A stretch of 64,000 nt of DNA from Megamonas sp. UBA1796 (GTDB lineage: Bacteria > Bacillota > Negativicutes > Selenomonadales > Selenomonadaceae): the NCBI GenBank assembly GCA_002319795.1, contig DCFU01000028.1:48832-112831 (forward strand). Reading direction: 5' to 3'. Below the pieces are notes generated by a model, which was not told the origin of the DNA, made no database searches, and saw only the letters and a program-made list of their open reading frames with translations. How positions within the stretch are numbered: position 1 is the stretch's first letter; each line of letters starts with the position of its first letter. Below are positions 8,786 through 18,264 of the stretch, in pieces. The translations under genes and the position numbers were made by a program.

Positions 8786-9229
8786 ATGCAGGCAAGAGAT
8801 ATTATGACGCAGGCGCTTATTACGGTCGGGGCAAATACTACAATCAGGGAGATGGCGGAAATCCTGGTGGAACATAAAATATCAGGACTGCCGGTCGTGG
8901 ATGGGCAGGGCAAAGTAATTGGCATGGTCAGTGAAGGAGATCTTATGCAGACAAAGCTTGCACCGAAAATCCCGGATGCTTTAAGCATTCTTGGGGCGAT
9001 TATTTATTACAATGGCCTGAAAGAATATAAAGAAGCCTTTCGTAAAATTGCGGCTGCGACAGCAGAGGAAATTATGACAAAAAAAATTATTGCCGTACAG
9101 GCAGAGGAGGATATAAGCCGGGTCGGACAGCTTATGCTGGAGCACCATATCAAGCGTGTGCCAGTTCTTGAGGATACGAAACTTGTGGGGATTATAAGCC
9201 GTTCGGATATGGTGAAGATGCTTTTATGA
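8786..9229 (+). CDS. Tandem CBS-domain protein
   Basis: The protein is essentially two CBS domains: residues about 4-60 (ARDIMTQALITVGANTTIREMAE..., GLPVVDGQGKVIGMVSEGDL) and about 90-145 (AEEIMTKKIIAVQAEEDISRVGQ..., RVPVLEDTKLVGIISRSDM). Such stand-alone CBS pairs bind adenine nucleotides and often act as energy sensors; the partner is unknown here. ATG 8786 is preferred over the ATG at 8777 because the AGGGGG ribosome site abuts the earlier one but is 9 bases from the later one. Its stop overlaps the aminopeptidase start (ATGA), so the two are translationally coupled. Confidence 0.88.
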   Translation: MQARDIMTQALITVGANTTIREMAEILVEHKISGLPVVDGQGKVIGMVSEGDLMQTKLAPKIPDALSILGAIIYYNGLKEYKEAFRKIAAATAEEIMTKKIIAVQAEEDISRVGQLMLEHHIKRVPVLEDTKLVGIISRSDMVKMLL

Positions 9230-10464
9230 GAAATTTGGATGAACTGCTGGATAAATATGTACGGCTTATCGTACGTGTCGGTGTGAATTTGCAGCGGGAG
9301 CAACTACTGGTTATTAATGCTCCTATTGAGTGTGCATCTTTTGCACGGAGCATTGCCCGTGAGGCATATGCTGCCGGAGCGCATGACGTGATCATTTGTT
9401 GGAAGGATGAACAATTTTCCCTGCTGCGGTATCAAATGGCGAAAAAACCAGTGTTTATGGAATTTCCGGAGTGGCGGAGAATGCTTTATATGGACTATGC
9501 CGAACAAGGGGCGGCCTTTATATCTATATTGGCAGAGGATCCGGAAGTTTTTCGTTCGGTTGAACCGGAACGGCTGAAGTTCTCGCAACAGGCGGCGGGG
9601 GCCGCACTTTTGGAATATCGTCAGCGCATCATGAAAAATGAAAATTCCTGGTGCGTAGTTTCGATACCTACCGAGGGTTGGGCTAAAGCTGTGTTCCCAC
9701 AGGATACACCAGAGGACGCGGCAGAGAAACTTTGGCAAAAAATCTTTGCAGCAGTGCGTATCAATGAAAAAGAAGACCCATTGGAACTTTGGCGTGAGCA
9801 TGCCGCATTTCTTCAGCATACAGCGGATTTCATGAACCGCCATGCGTTTGTTTCTTTACATTATAAGAATAAGCTGGGAACCAATTTGATGGTTGAATTG
9901 CCGGAAGGGCATATCTGGGCCGGTGGAGCTGAATATACGAAGGGCGGAATACGGTTCATAGCGAATATGCCTACGGAAGAGATTTATACGCTTCCAAAGC
10001 GTGATGGAGTGCATGGCACAGTCGTCGCGACGAAGCCACTTAATTATAATGGGAATATTATTGATGATTTTCGACTGACATTTGAGAGGGGCAAGGTAAT
10101 ATCCTATCAGGCGGGAAAGGGAGAAGAACTTCTGCAGGAGCTTCTTTCCATGGATGAAGGAGCCAGTTATTTAGGTGAGGTTGCGCTTGTACCATATGAT
10201 TCTCCGATATCCAGGAGCGGAGTGCTTTTTTTCAATACGCTTTTTGATGAAAATGCCTCCTGCCATCTGGCATTTGGAAAGGCTTATCCCACTTGCATAA
10301 AAGATGGTGATAAGATGCAGGAACTTGAACTGGTGGCAGCAGGTGCCAATGAGTCGCTTATACATGAGGATTTCATGATTGGCTCACGGGATTTACAGAT
10401 TACCGGGCGCATGCCAGATGGCAATGAGATCGTTATTTTTCGGGATGGTAATTTCGTGATATGA
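9226..10464 (+). CDS. M29 family aminopeptidase (AmpS/PepS-like)
   Basis: This 412-residue protein matches the M29 metallo-aminopeptidases, which remove N-terminal residues with two metal ions. Seen: the N-terminal dimer region (YVRLIVRVGVNLQREQLLVINAPIE is family-like), ANMPTEEIYTLPKRDGVHGTV with the conserved glutamate and aspartate, and the C-terminal block CHLAFGKAY...DFMIGSRDLQITG that carries His and Asp ligands. It is coupled to the CBS protein by a 4-base overlap and ends at a clear terminator. It acts in cytoplasmic peptide turnover. The length of about 410 is normal for the family. Confidence 0.92.
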   Translation: MRNLDELLDKYVRLIVRVGVNLQREQLLVINAPIECASFARSIAREAYAAGAHDVIICWKDEQFSLLRYQMAKKPVFMEFPEWRRMLYMDYAEQGAAFISILAEDPEVFRSVEPERLKFSQQAAGAALLEYRQRIMKNENSWCVVSIPTEGWAKAVFPQDTPEDAAEKLWQKIFAAVRINEKEDPLELWREHAAFLQHTADFMNRHAFVSLHYKNKLGTNLMVELPEGHIWAGGAEYTKGGIRFIANMPTEEIYTLPKRDGVHGTVVATKPLNYNGNIIDDFRLTFERGKVISYQAGKGEELLQELLSMDEGASYLGEVALVPYDSPISRSGVLFFNTLFDENASCHLAFGKAYPTCIKDGDKMQELELVAAGANESLIHEDFMIGSRDLQITGRMPDGNEIVIFRDGNFVI

Positions 10465-10479
10465 ATTATTTTGTGATAG

Positions 10480-10504
10480 AGGGCTGCTTAGGCAGTCCTT
10501 TTTT
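10480..10504 (+). terminator. Intrinsic terminator after the M29 aminopeptidase
   Basis: A short 8-bp stem (AGGGCTGC paired with GCAGTCCT, one G-T pair, loop TTAG) followed by TTTTTT ends the CBS-aminopeptidase unit 16 bases after the stop codon. Confidence 0.85.
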
Positions 10505-10533
10505 ATAATTTATGGGGATTTTATATATTAGGC

Positions 10534-10562
10534 TTGAAAAACATTACCTCTCTATGTATAAT
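10534..10562 (+). promoter_or_regulatory. Sigma-70-type promoter of azlCD
   Basis: TTGAAA (10534-10539) and TATAAT (10557-10562) are separated by exactly 17 bases. About 85 bases of A+T-rich leader with no obvious hairpin follow before the azlC start. Confidence 0.75.
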
Positions 10563-10649
10563 ATAAATTAATTATGGTCTGCCTGCTTCATTTTTAAGGA
10601 CAAATAAGGAAAAACATTTATATTTTAAGGTGATAAGAAGGCGTTTATT

Positions 10650-11342
10650 ATGTATTGTACTTTGAATCGGGAGGTTGTGCGAGCGGTATGGCCCATATGG
10701 CTGGGATATCTGCCGTTGGGCTTTGCAGGCGGGGTGCTTTCGCAGAAGGTGGGGCTTACGCCTTTGGAAATTGGTGTGATGTCCTTGCTTGTGTTTGCGG
10801 GCAGCGGCCAGTTTATTGCGTTGGCTATGATGGGCAGCACGGGGAGTTCGATGTCTTCTATTGTCATGACCACTTTTATCGTGAATCTGCGGCATTTGCT
10901 CTATAGTTCAACTTTGGCACAGTATCTCATGAGACAATCAGGCAAATATCTTGGTGTTTTTGCACAGGGAATCACGGATGAGACCTTCGCAGTGAATTTC
11001 AATAAATTTTCTGAAATTCAATCTTACTGGGACCCATCAAAGGCCTTGGGTGTGAATATCATGGCGCATGGCTGCTGGATTTTCAGCAATGTGCTGGGCA
11101 ATGTGGTGGGCAATGTCATCGTAGTGGACACCGCCTTAGTAAGCTATACGCTTACGGCGATGTTCATTGGACTGTGGTCCTTTCATTTTCTTAATAAAAA
11201 ATTGATATGGACAGGCATTCTTGGCGGTGTATTGGCACTTATTCTGTCCAATTATCTGGATCATAAGCTGCATATTGTGGTTGCGACAGTTCTGGCGGCG
11301 AGTATTGGTTGTATTGTGGAAAGCTGGGGGAAGAAGTCATGA
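10650..11342 (+). CDS. azlC: AzlC family branched-chain amino acid exporter, large subunit
   Basis: AzlC with AzlD forms an exporter for branched-chain amino acids and toxic analogues. The 230-residue protein is hydrophobic with about six to eight helices. Family blocks are WPIWLGYLPLGFAGGVLSQKVGLTPLEIGVMSLLVFAGSGQF in two parts, IVMTTFIVNLRHLLYSS and the GITDETFAV segment. The start is preceded by AAGGTGATAAGAAGGCG. Its stop overlaps the azlD start (ATGA), as usual for this pair. Confidence 0.93.
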   Translation: MYCTLNREVVRAVWPIWLGYLPLGFAGGVLSQKVGLTPLEIGVMSLLVFAGSGQFIALAMMGSTGSSMSSIVMTTFIVNLRHLLYSSTLAQYLMRQSGKYLGVFAQGITDETFAVNFNKFSEIQSYWDPSKALGVNIMAHGCWIFSNVLGNVVGNVIVVDTALVSYTLTAMFIGLWSFHFLNKKLIWTGILGGVLALILSNYLDHKLHIVVATVLAASIGCIVESWGKKS

Positions 11343-11671
11343 CGAGTGCGGAAATATTTTATTGTACCCTGGGCATGTGTATCGTATCGTATATTCCACG
11401 CGTGCTGCCGCCGTTTGTGCTGCTTCGCATGAAACTATCACCAGTGCTTGCCTGCTGGTTGAAATACGTACCAACATCGGTTTTTGGCGCACTTGTCTTT
11501 TCGGAAATTTTTATTGGTCCGGATCATACTTTTAATTTTAAGCTGGACAACATCAATTTACTGGCATCTTTGTTTGTTTTGGCTGTGGCGGTGCGTACGC
11601 ATTCTTTGGCGAAAAGCATTGTGGTAGGTCTTATAGCGTTTTGGATTTTGCAGCGCTTTTTGCCGCATTGA
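11339..11671 (+). CDS. azlD: AzlD family branched-chain amino acid exporter, small subunit
   Basis: This is a 110-residue hydrophobic protein with about four helices, matching AzlD. Recognisable are the N-terminal IPRVLPPFVLLRMKLSP and LKYVPTSVFGALVF blocks. ATG 11339 is chosen over the in-frame ATG at 11309 because it overlaps the azlC stop and follows GGGGGAAG. It is the partner of AzlC in the membrane, and the unit ends at a terminator 27 bases on. Confidence 0.92.
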   Translation: MTSAEIFYCTLGMCIVSYIPRVLPPFVLLRMKLSPVLACWLKYVPTSVFGALVFSEIFIGPDHTFNFKLDNINLLASLFVLAVAVRTHSLAKSIVVGLIAFWILQRFLPH

Positions 11672-11697
11672 GGTTTTAAATTTTGTCTGGCTGCCTG

Positions 11698-11730
11698 ACC
11701 GCTTTCCATCAACCGGGAGGCGGTTTTTTT
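11698..11730 (+). terminator. Intrinsic terminator after azlCD
   Basis: CCGCTTTCC pairs with GGGAGGCGG (9 bp including G-T pairs), with a 7-base loop and a run of seven T. Confidence 0.85.
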
Positions 11731-11810
11731 ATGTCTTTTTCAAAAATCTATGATATACTACTTATTATAGTGAGCATTTACATGTTGAGAAGCAGGATTT
11801 AAGGAAGGAT

Positions 11811-13991
11811 ATGGGAATGAAAAAAATATGTGTTTTGGCAGAAAAACCCTCCGTGGGAAGAGATATCGCGCGCGTGCTTTCCTGTACGAAAAAAGGCAAT
11901 GGCTTTTTGGAGGGAGAACAATATATTGTAACATGGGCATTGGGACATCTCGTTACGCTGGCCGATCCGGAAAAATACGGAGAAGAGTATAAGGAGTGGC
12001 GCATGGATGCGCTGCCTGTTATGCCGGAAAAACTGGAGCTCGTGGTGATTCGCCAGACAATGCGCCAGTACCAGTGCGTCAAGCAGCAGCTGCGTCGTCC
12101 GGATGTGTCGGGAATTGTTATTGCTACAGATGCAGGACGTGAGGGTGAGCTTGTGGCACGCTGGATATTGGAGCTTGTGCATCCGGCGAAGCCCTTGAAA
12201 CGGCTTTGGATTTCTTCTGTTACCGATAAAGCTATCCGTGATGGATTTTGTAAGCTGCGGGAAGGTAAAGAATATGAGAACTTGTACCATTCGGCAGTAG
12301 CCCGTGCGGCTTCGGATTGGTATGTGGGAATTAATGCAACGCGTGCACTTACCTGCAAATTTAATGCACAACTTTCCTGTGGCAGAGTACAGACCCCGAC
12401 GTTGTCTATTATTGCTGGCAGAGAAGAGGAAATTGCTCATTTTCAGCCACGTATGTATTATGGAATCCGTGCACACTGCCGGGGTATTGTTTTTACCTGG
12501 CAGGATAGTAAAAATAAAAGCCTGCGCAGCTTTGACCGGCTCAAGATGGAGGAAATCAGTGCAAGGCTCAAGGGGAACAGTCTGGAGATTTATCATGTAG
12601 AGCGCAAGCTTAAAAAGATTCCGGCGCCTCAGCTGTATGATCTTACCTCTTTGCAAAGCGAAGCAAATCAGCGTTTCGGTTTTTCGGCGAAGGAGACACT
12701 GTCAGCTATGCAGAAACTTTATGAGATGCATAAGCTGCTTACGTATCCACGTACGGATTCGCGTTATATTACAGAAGATATTGTACCGACACTGAAAGAA
12801 AGACTGGATGCTTGTGGTGTGGGAGAATATTCCCGCATGGCTTTTGAAGCATCGAAGCATATTCGCGTGGACCGCCATTTCGTGGACGATGCAAAAGTGT
12901 CCGACCATCATGCAATTATTCCTACGGAGCAGTTTGTACAGTTATCTGCACTTTCAGAACGTGAGCGCCGTATTTATGATCTGGTGGTACGCCGCTTTAT
13001 AGCGGTGCTTTATCCGGATGCGGAATATGAGCAGGTGACGATTTGTGGCAGAGCAGCGAAGGAAGAGTTTTTAGCACGGGGCCGCGTCATCAAACAACAG
13101 GGCTGGCAAAGTGTCTATCATGAGGAAACGGGAGATGACGAAGGGCTTCAAGAACAGAAACTGCCGGCTGTCTCTGAGCGTGAACGGCTGTCCATCGATC
13201 GGGTGGAGATAAGTGAAGGGAAGACCAAGCCACCAGCACGTTTTACCGAAGGGACGCTGTTGGCAGCTATGGCGGATCCTCTTCCATATATGGCAGACGA
13301 AAGCAAGGAACTGAAGCAGGCAATGCATGAAACGGGGGGGCTTGGAACAGTCGCGACCAGGGCAGATATCATTGAAAAGCTTTTTTCGTCATTCGCCATT
13401 GAGAAAAAGGGCAGGGAACTTTATACGACGGCCAAAGGCCGTCAGCTCTTGCAACTTGTTCCTGCAAGGCTCCGGACGCCGGTGCTGACTGCGGAATGGG
13501 AAACGAAGCTTACAGAAATTGCTAAGGGAAGGTTGGCGGAACAGAAATTTTTGCAGGATATTAAGGGATATGCCCGTTCGATTGTACAGGAAATCAAAGA
13601 TTCGCCAGCGGTGTTTCATCACGATAATGTAACACGCAAGGTTTGCCCGGATTGTGGAAAATTCCTGTTGGAGGTAAATGGCAAGCATGGGAAGATGCTC
13701 GTCTGCCAGGATCGTGCCTGTGGTTATCGCAGGACACTGGCAGTGCATACGAATGCACGTTGTCCGGAATGCCATAAGCGTATGGAGCTTGTAGGAGAAG
13801 GCGATGGCAAAACTTTCGTTTGTAGTTGCGGGTACCGGGAGCGCTTGTCGGCTTTTCAGAAGAGGCGCGAAAAAAATAATGCTGGTCGTGTTAACAAGGG
13901 GGAGGTAGCCCGTTATCTCGGACAGCAAAAGAGCAATTTTACCAATAATGCACTGGCGGAAGCGCTGGCTGGTTTCAAACTGAATAAATGA
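11811..13991 (+). CDS. topB: DNA topoisomerase III (type IA)
   Basis: TopB relaxes and decatenates DNA by passing single strands. The 726-residue protein starts with a TOPRIM domain (CVLAEKPSVGRDIA and the acidic ATDAGREGELVARWIL). It carries the active-site tyrosine at about residue 312 in LLTYPRTDSRYIT, and the GLGTVATRADIIEKL motif. The tail has two four-cysteine zinc ribbons (CPDCGKF...CQDRACGY and CPECHKR...CSCGY), an arrangement seen in Bacillota TopB. The start could be ATG 11811 or ATG 11817; AAGGAAGG lies just upstream of both. It stands alone between terminators and the YitT gene. Confidence 0.96.
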   Translation: MGMKKICVLAEKPSVGRDIARVLSCTKKGNGFLEGEQYIVTWALGHLVTLADPEKYGEEYKEWRMDALPVMPEKLELVVIRQTMRQYQCVKQQLRRPDVSGIVIATDAGREGELVARWILELVHPAKPLKRLWISSVTDKAIRDGFCKLREGKEYENLYHSAVARAASDWYVGINATRALTCKFNAQLSCGRVQTPTLSIIAGREEEIAHFQPRMYYGIRAHCRGIVFTWQDSKNKSLRSFDRLKMEEISARLKGNSLEIYHVERKLKKIPAPQLYDLTSLQSEANQRFGFSAKETLSAMQKLYEMHKLLTYPRTDSRYITEDIVPTLKERLDACGVGEYSRMAFEASKHIRVDRHFVDDAKVSDHHAIIPTEQFVQLSALSERERRIYDLVVRRFIAVLYPDAEYEQVTICGRAAKEEFLARGRVIKQQGWQSVYHEETGDDEGLQEQKLPAVSERERLSIDRVEISEGKTKPPARFTEGTLLAAMADPLPYMADESKELKQAMHETGGLGTVATRADIIEKLFSSFAIEKKGRELYTTAKGRQLLQLVPARLRTPVLTAEWETKLTEIAKGRLAEQKFLQDIKGYARSIVQEIKDSPAVFHHDNVTRKVCPDCGKFLLEVNGKHGKMLVCQDRACGYRRTLAVHTNARCPECHKRMELVGEGDGKTFVCSCGYRERLSAFQKRREKNNAGRVNKGEVARYLGQQKSNFTNNALAEALAGFKLNK

Positions 13992-14027
13992 CATAAGGAT
14001 TTCTCTTATTTTTGAGGAGGCTGTGAC

Positions 14028-14954
14028 ATGACCCGGGGAAGGATTCGCAGGTATTCTATCATTCTGTTGGGCTGCATTATATGCAGCGGTTCCATTGATC
14101 TTTTTCTGGTACCAAGTCATTTGTTAAGTGGCGGTATCGGTGGTATTGCGATTATATTTTATTATCTGTTTGATCTGCCTATCGGCGTACAGATGCTGAT
14201 TTATAATCTGCCGTTGTTCTTTGCAGCGCACAAGACTTTGGGACGTATGTATACGATAGATGTTGTTCTCGGCACAGTGTTTTTTTCCTTTTGTGTAGAT
14301 GCTCTGAGTTTTTTGGCATATTATGCGCCCGTCTCAGATACTATGCTGGCGGCTGTTTATGGCGGTGTGTTTGGCGGCATCGGTGCAGGTATCGTTTTTC
14401 GCATGAATGGCAGTACGGGCGGCCTTGATATCGTGGCCGCAATCGTAAAGAAATATTATTCGCTGGATATGGGTACGGTGATTTTTTCTATTAACTGTAT
14501 TATCATGTGCATAGCGGCACTGTTATTCGGCCTCACGCCAGCTATGTTCACGCTTATTTCGATGTTCGTGAGTGCAACGATTACAGATAAGGTCGTTGCC
14601 GGACTAAACCGCCGGAAGGCGATTATCCTTATCTCGGATAAGACTGAGGCCATTGCGGAGGGCATTATTACAGAGGTGGGACGCGGCGCTACGTTTTTGA
14701 AGGGTGAGGGTGCATTCACACATAAAGATAAGGAAGTGCTTTTTGTCGTAGTGAACCTCACACAGATTGCAAAAATCAAGCTGATTGTGGATCTCATTGA
14801 TCCGCAGGCTTTTATGATCGTGCTTTCAGCCAGTGAGGTCATGGGACGCGGTTTTACTTTACCGGGAATAAAGCTGGAGGCTATGATACAGGAACGGACA
14901 GCAAATAGACAGAATGAAAAAAAACAGGAAGAAAGGATGGCAGTCGATAAATGA
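14028..14954 (+). CDS. YitT family membrane protein (DUF161 plus DUF2179)
   Basis: The protein has 308 residues: an N-terminal membrane part with about five to six helices (SIDLFLVPSHLLSGGIGGIAIIFYYLF is typical of the family) including repeated GG motifs such as MNGSTGGLDIVA, and a C-terminal soluble DUF2179 domain from about residue 215 (GRGATFLKGEGAFTHKDKEVLFVVV). The function of the family is not established; transport is suspected. Its last codons overlap the adenine deaminase start (ATGA), a linkage that hints at a role with purines, but that is inference. Confidence 0.88.
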   Translation: MTRGRIRRYSIILLGCIICSGSIDLFLVPSHLLSGGIGGIAIIFYYLFDLPIGVQMLIYNLPLFFAAHKTLGRMYTIDVVLGTVFFSFCVDALSFLAYYAPVSDTMLAAVYGGVFGGIGAGIVFRMNGSTGGLDIVAAIVKKYYSLDMGTVIFSINCIIMCIAALLFGLTPAMFTLISMFVSATITDKVVAGLNRRKAIILISDKTEAIAEGIITEVGRGATFLKGEGAFTHKDKEVLFVVVNLTQIAKIKLIVDLIDPQAFMIVLSASEVMGRGFTLPGIKLEAMIQERTANRQNEKKQEERMAVDK

Positions 14955-16684
14955 AGGATTTGAAGCGTTTTGTGAGGGTAGCGCAGGGGCTTGAGCCTGC
15001 GGAGCTGGTGCTTAAACATGGCAGGGTCTTCCAGACATTCATGGGTCAATTCGTGCATGGAGATATTGCCGTTCAGGATGGATATGTTGCGGGTGTTGGT
15101 ACATATACAGGAAAAAGTGAAATAGATCTTGCAGGAAGATTTGTCACGCCTGGGTTTATTGATGGGCATGTGCATATTGAGAGTTCTATGCTGAGCCCTC
15201 TGGAGTTTGCCCGGGCTGTACTGCCTGCGGGGACGACGACTGTGGTGGCGGACCCGCATGAGATTGCAAATGTCGCTGGCATAAAGGGAATTCAGTATAT
15301 GATGCAGGCTTCGGAAAATATTCCACTGGATGTTTATTTTATGCTTTCCTCCTGTGTGCCTGCTACATCTTTGGAGGATGCAGGAGCTGTGCTGACTGCG
15401 AAAGATCTTGCGCCGCTTATGCCTGACAGACGCGTGCTGGGGTTGGCGGAACTCATGAATGTACCAGGCGTTCTTTGCGGGGATGACGAGGTTTACGCCA
15501 AGCTTGCCATAACCGGAGGAAAACGTGTTGACGGGCATGCTCCGGGCCTTTCGGGTCTGGCACTTATGGGATATGCGGCAGCGGGTGTTTCTTCGGATCA
15601 TGAATGTGTTACCATAGAGGATGCAAGAGAAAGGCTGGGGGCGGGAATGTTCCTCATGCTGCGCGAAGGTTCTGCGGCGCATAATCTTAGTGCTTTGCTT
15701 CCTGCGGTTACGGCAGAGAATGCCCAGTTCTGCTGCTTTGTAACGGATGACCGTCATCCGGCTGATTTGCTCAGCGAAGGGCATATCAATCATATGGTGC
15801 GTATTGCTGTGGCGGAAGGCGTCCCTGTTGCGAGGGCCTTGCAGATGGCAACAATCAATACAGCCCGGTATTTCGGACTGAAAGAGCTGGGCGTTATAGC
15901 ACCACATTATAAGGCTGACTTATTGGTATTTGATGACTTGCGCGAATGGAAGCCGTGCAGGGTCTTTAAGGAAGGACGGGCCATAGCGGAAAACGGAAAA
16001 GCCTTATTTTCGGGGGAAGGGCTGGCTTCGGAATCCATGGAACATACAGTGCATGTAGCGAATCTGTGCGAGGCGGATTTGCATGTGCCGGTGCCAACAG
16101 GGCAGGCGAATGTTATAGGCTTGGTACCTTATCAGATCGTGACGAAGAAACTGCAGCTCAAGGTCAGGACAGAGAACGGCGGAGCAGTCAGCCAGCCGGA
16201 GCAGGACATATTGAAAGCGGCTGTGTTTGAACGCCATCATGCTACGGGGCTGGTGGGCACAGGGCTTGTACAGGGATTTGGCCTGCAGAAGGGAGCACTG
16301 GCTTCTACAGTTGCACATGATTCCCACAATCTCATTACGATTGGTGTTTCGGATGCCGATATGCTGTGTGCAGCTCAAGAACTGCGACGTATCGGAGGGG
16401 GCATTGCTGTTGCTTTAGATGGACGTGTGCTGGGTTCGCTGGCACTGCCTATTGCAGGCCTCATGTCGAAGCTTGGCGCCGCAGAGGTAGCGGCAGAGGT
16501 AGCACGGCTGGTGGAGCTTGCGCATGGACTCGGCGTACGTGATTGCTATGACCCTTTCCTCACGCTGGCTTTTTTGAGCCTGCCGGTGATACCTGAGCTT
16601 AAACTTACGGACAGGGGGCTTGTGGATGTTGCGGCTTTCAGGTTTATTACGGTATCGGCAGATGACCGTAACGATGCAGAGTAA
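14951..16684 (+). CDS. ade: Adenine deaminase
   Basis: Ade converts adenine to hypoxanthine plus ammonia in purine salvage. The 577-residue length is normal. Amidohydrolase metal motifs are seen: HVHIESSML, VADPHEIANV, DGHAPGLSG with its metal-binding histidine, and SSDHECVT. Late blocks ERHHATG, AHDSHNL and the FLSLPVIPELKLTDRGLVD segment are characteristic of microbial Ade rather than of the adenosine deaminase fold. It begins within the last codons of the YitT gene, so it is translationally coupled to it. Confidence 0.95.
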   Translation: MKDLKRFVRVAQGLEPAELVLKHGRVFQTFMGQFVHGDIAVQDGYVAGVGTYTGKSEIDLAGRFVTPGFIDGHVHIESSMLSPLEFARAVLPAGTTTVVADPHEIANVAGIKGIQYMMQASENIPLDVYFMLSSCVPATSLEDAGAVLTAKDLAPLMPDRRVLGLAELMNVPGVLCGDDEVYAKLAITGGKRVDGHAPGLSGLALMGYAAAGVSSDHECVTIEDARERLGAGMFLMLREGSAAHNLSALLPAVTAENAQFCCFVTDDRHPADLLSEGHINHMVRIAVAEGVPVARALQMATINTARYFGLKELGVIAPHYKADLLVFDDLREWKPCRVFKEGRAIAENGKALFSGEGLASESMEHTVHVANLCEADLHVPVPTGQANVIGLVPYQIVTKKLQLKVRTENGGAVSQPEQDILKAAVFERHHATGLVGTGLVQGFGLQKGALASTVAHDSHNLITIGVSDADMLCAAQELRRIGGGIAVALDGRVLGSLALPIAGLMSKLGAAEVAAEVARLVELAHGLGVRDCYDPFLTLAFLSLPVIPELKLTDRGLVDVAAFRFITVSADDRNDAE

Positions 16685-16704
16685 ATGTGAGGAATGGGGG
16701 ACCT

Positions 16705-17430
16705 ATGTTGGAGATTACTTATTTGTTTAACAGCGGTTTTTTAGTGAAGCTGGGGCGTACGGCGCTTATATTTGACGATTATATGGATACGGCCGGGTCT
16801 GTGGAAAAGGCTCTGCAAGGCTGCGATGAGGTATATATTTTTGTTTCACATGCGCACTTCGATCATTTTGATTCACACATTCTCGCTTATGCATCGCAGA
16901 CGACAAAGTATTTTTTCAGCCAGGATTTGCATCATACGAAACGTGCGAAGTCATTTCCGCAGGAGAAAATTATTTATTTGCAGAAATATGATGCCTGGGA
17001 GAATGAAGATATTCAGGTTCAATCGTTTGATTCTACAGATGAAGGCACGTCTTTTCTCGTAAGCAAAAATGGCTGGCGCATTTTTCATGCGGGAGATTTC
17101 AATTGGTGGCACTGGAAGGGCGATACAGAAGAAAATATCAAGCTCGCTCGGAATGGTTTTATGAAGCAGATGAAAAAACTTGACGGTCTGGAAGCTGATG
17201 TGGCCTTTTTTCCGGTTGATGGGCGGCTGGAGGAATTTGCTGATGCGGGGGCCAGGGAGTTTTGTCGTCGTACGCAGGTGAAATCGTTGGTTACGATGCA
17301 CAGCACAGGCTTTCCTCAGTGGCAGCCAGGTGAAGATTTCTTTGCAGCTGATAAGAAGATACCGTTTTGGGTACCTTTGACACCAGGAGAAAGCAGGAAA
17401 ATTGAAAAAGGGGGAGAATTTAAAGAATGA
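16705..17430 (+). CDS. MBL-fold metallo-hydrolase, UlaG-like
   Basis: The metallo-beta-lactamase fold is indicated by HAHFDHFD (the HxHxDH motif, about residues 49-56), [14 protein letters not shown] (metal-binding aspartate strand) and [16 protein letters not shown] (late histidine). The protein is 241 residues. GTG 16687 also opens this frame, but GGGGG precedes ATG 16705 by 4 bases, so the ATG is used. Related proteins are usually annotated only as Zn-dependent hydrolases of the beta-lactamase fold and the substrate is unknown. It overlaps the cyclophilin gene start (ATGA). Confidence 0.85.
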   Translation: MLEITYLFNSGFLVKLGRTALIFDDYMDTAGSVEKALQGCDEVYIFVSHAHFDHFDSHILAYASQTTKYFFSQDLHHTKRAKSFPQEKIIYLQKYDAWENEDIQVQSFDSTDEGTSFLVSKNGWRIFHAGDFNWWHWKGDTEENIKLARNGFMKQMKKLDGLEADVAFFPVDGRLEEFADAGAREFCRRTQVKSLVTMHSTGFPQWQPGEDFFAADKKIPFWVPLTPGESRKIEKGGEFKE

Positions 17431-18002
17431 AGAAATCTATTATCTTTACACTGTTGGCGATGGTTGTGCTCGTGACAGGCTGCTTTGCGGCGACAAATAC
17501 GCATACTGATAAAAAGGGAGAGACGAAAGTGGCAAATCCAATTGCAGTTTTTGAAACATCAAAGGGAAATTTCGAGGTTGAGCTTTATAAGGATAAAGTT
17601 CCTAAAACAGCAGAGAACTTTACTTCACTCGTACAAAAAGGGTTTTATGACGGACTCATCTTTCATCGTGTCATTGATGGTTTTATGATACAGGGCGGTG
17701 ATCCAAATGGTGATGGTACAGGCGGGCCAGGCTATACGATACCGGATGAATTCAGCAAGGATTTAAAGCATGATTCCGAAGGGATCCTTTCTATGGCAAA
17801 TGCTGGACCGAACACAGGCGGATCACAGTTCTTTATTACGCTGGAAAAGACGCCATGGCTCGATGGGCATCATGCAATATTCGGTAAGGTCATTAAGGGA
17901 ATGGATATTGTGCGTACCATTGGCAAGGTGGATTGCGATTTTCAGGACAAGCCGCTTGAGGACGTTGTGATTAAGAAAATCACGATCAAAGAAGCCGAGT
18001 AG
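17427..18002 (+). CDS. Cyclophilin-type peptidyl-prolyl isomerase, lipoprotein
   Basis: This 191-residue protein isomerises proline peptide bonds, here on the outer face of the membrane. The N-terminus has a lysine pair, a hydrophobic core and the lipobox LVTGC, so Cys about 17 would be lipidated by Lgt, whose gene is at 46774. The cyclophilin domain follows from about residue 35 with the signatures [14 protein letters not shown] (active-site Arg), [16 protein letters not shown] and HHAIFGKV. The length suits bacterial single-domain cyclophilins. It is coupled to the upstream hydrolase by a 4-base overlap. Confidence 0.94.
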   Translation: MKKSIIFTLLAMVVLVTGCFAATNTHTDKKGETKVANPIAVFETSKGNFEVELYKDKVPKTAENFTSLVQKGFYDGLIFHRVIDGFMIQGGDPNGDGTGGPGYTIPDEFSKDLKHDSEGILSMANAGPNTGGSQFFITLEKTPWLDGHHAIFGKVIKGMDIVRTIGKVDCDFQDKPLEDVVIKKITIKEAE

Positions 18003-18003
18003 G

Positions 18004-18252
18004 ATGCAGGCGTATACGTACATTCTCGAGTGCGGGGATGGATCACTTTATACGGGCTGGACTATGAGTCTTGAGAAGCGCATGGCTGCGCATAATGCCG
18101 GGCGGGGAGCAAAATATACGCGTTCGCGTTTGCCTGTGCGGCTGTGTTACTATGAGTCCTTTACAGATAAAATTGAAGCACAGCGGCGTGAATGGCAGAT
18201 TAAGCAGCTTACGCGAACGGAAAAGCTGGCGCTCATAGAAAGCAGGATGTGA
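18004..18252 (+). CDS. GIY-YIG nuclease superfamily protein (UPF0213)
   Basis: This 82-residue protein of the UPF0213/YhbQ-type group consists of just the GIY-YIG fold: TYILECGDGSLYTGWT (variant of the GIY...YIG pair), the arginine-containing LEKRMAAHNAGRGAKYTRSR, and the YYESF segment followed by the glutamate in KIEAQRREWQIKQL. The family is linked to DNA damage tolerance only by indirect data. It starts 1 base after the cyclophilin stop and ends the ade-led operon. Confidence 0.92.
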   Translation: MQAYTYILECGDGSLYTGWTMSLEKRMAAHNAGRGAKYTRSRLPVRLCYYESFTDKIEAQRREWQIKQLTRTEKLALIESRM

Positions 18253-18264
18253 AGCAAAAAATGA

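Noticed and set aside
11799..12656. Open frame of 285 codons on the minus strand
   Set aside because: Antisense to topB, whose catalytic motifs are on the plus strand; composition is unlike a real protein.
14456..15907. Long open frame (483 codons) on the minus strand
   Set aside because: It lies antisense to the YitT and ade genes, both well supported by motifs. Its translation is rich in His, Arg and Cys with no domain and no ribosome site, typical of a shadow frame.
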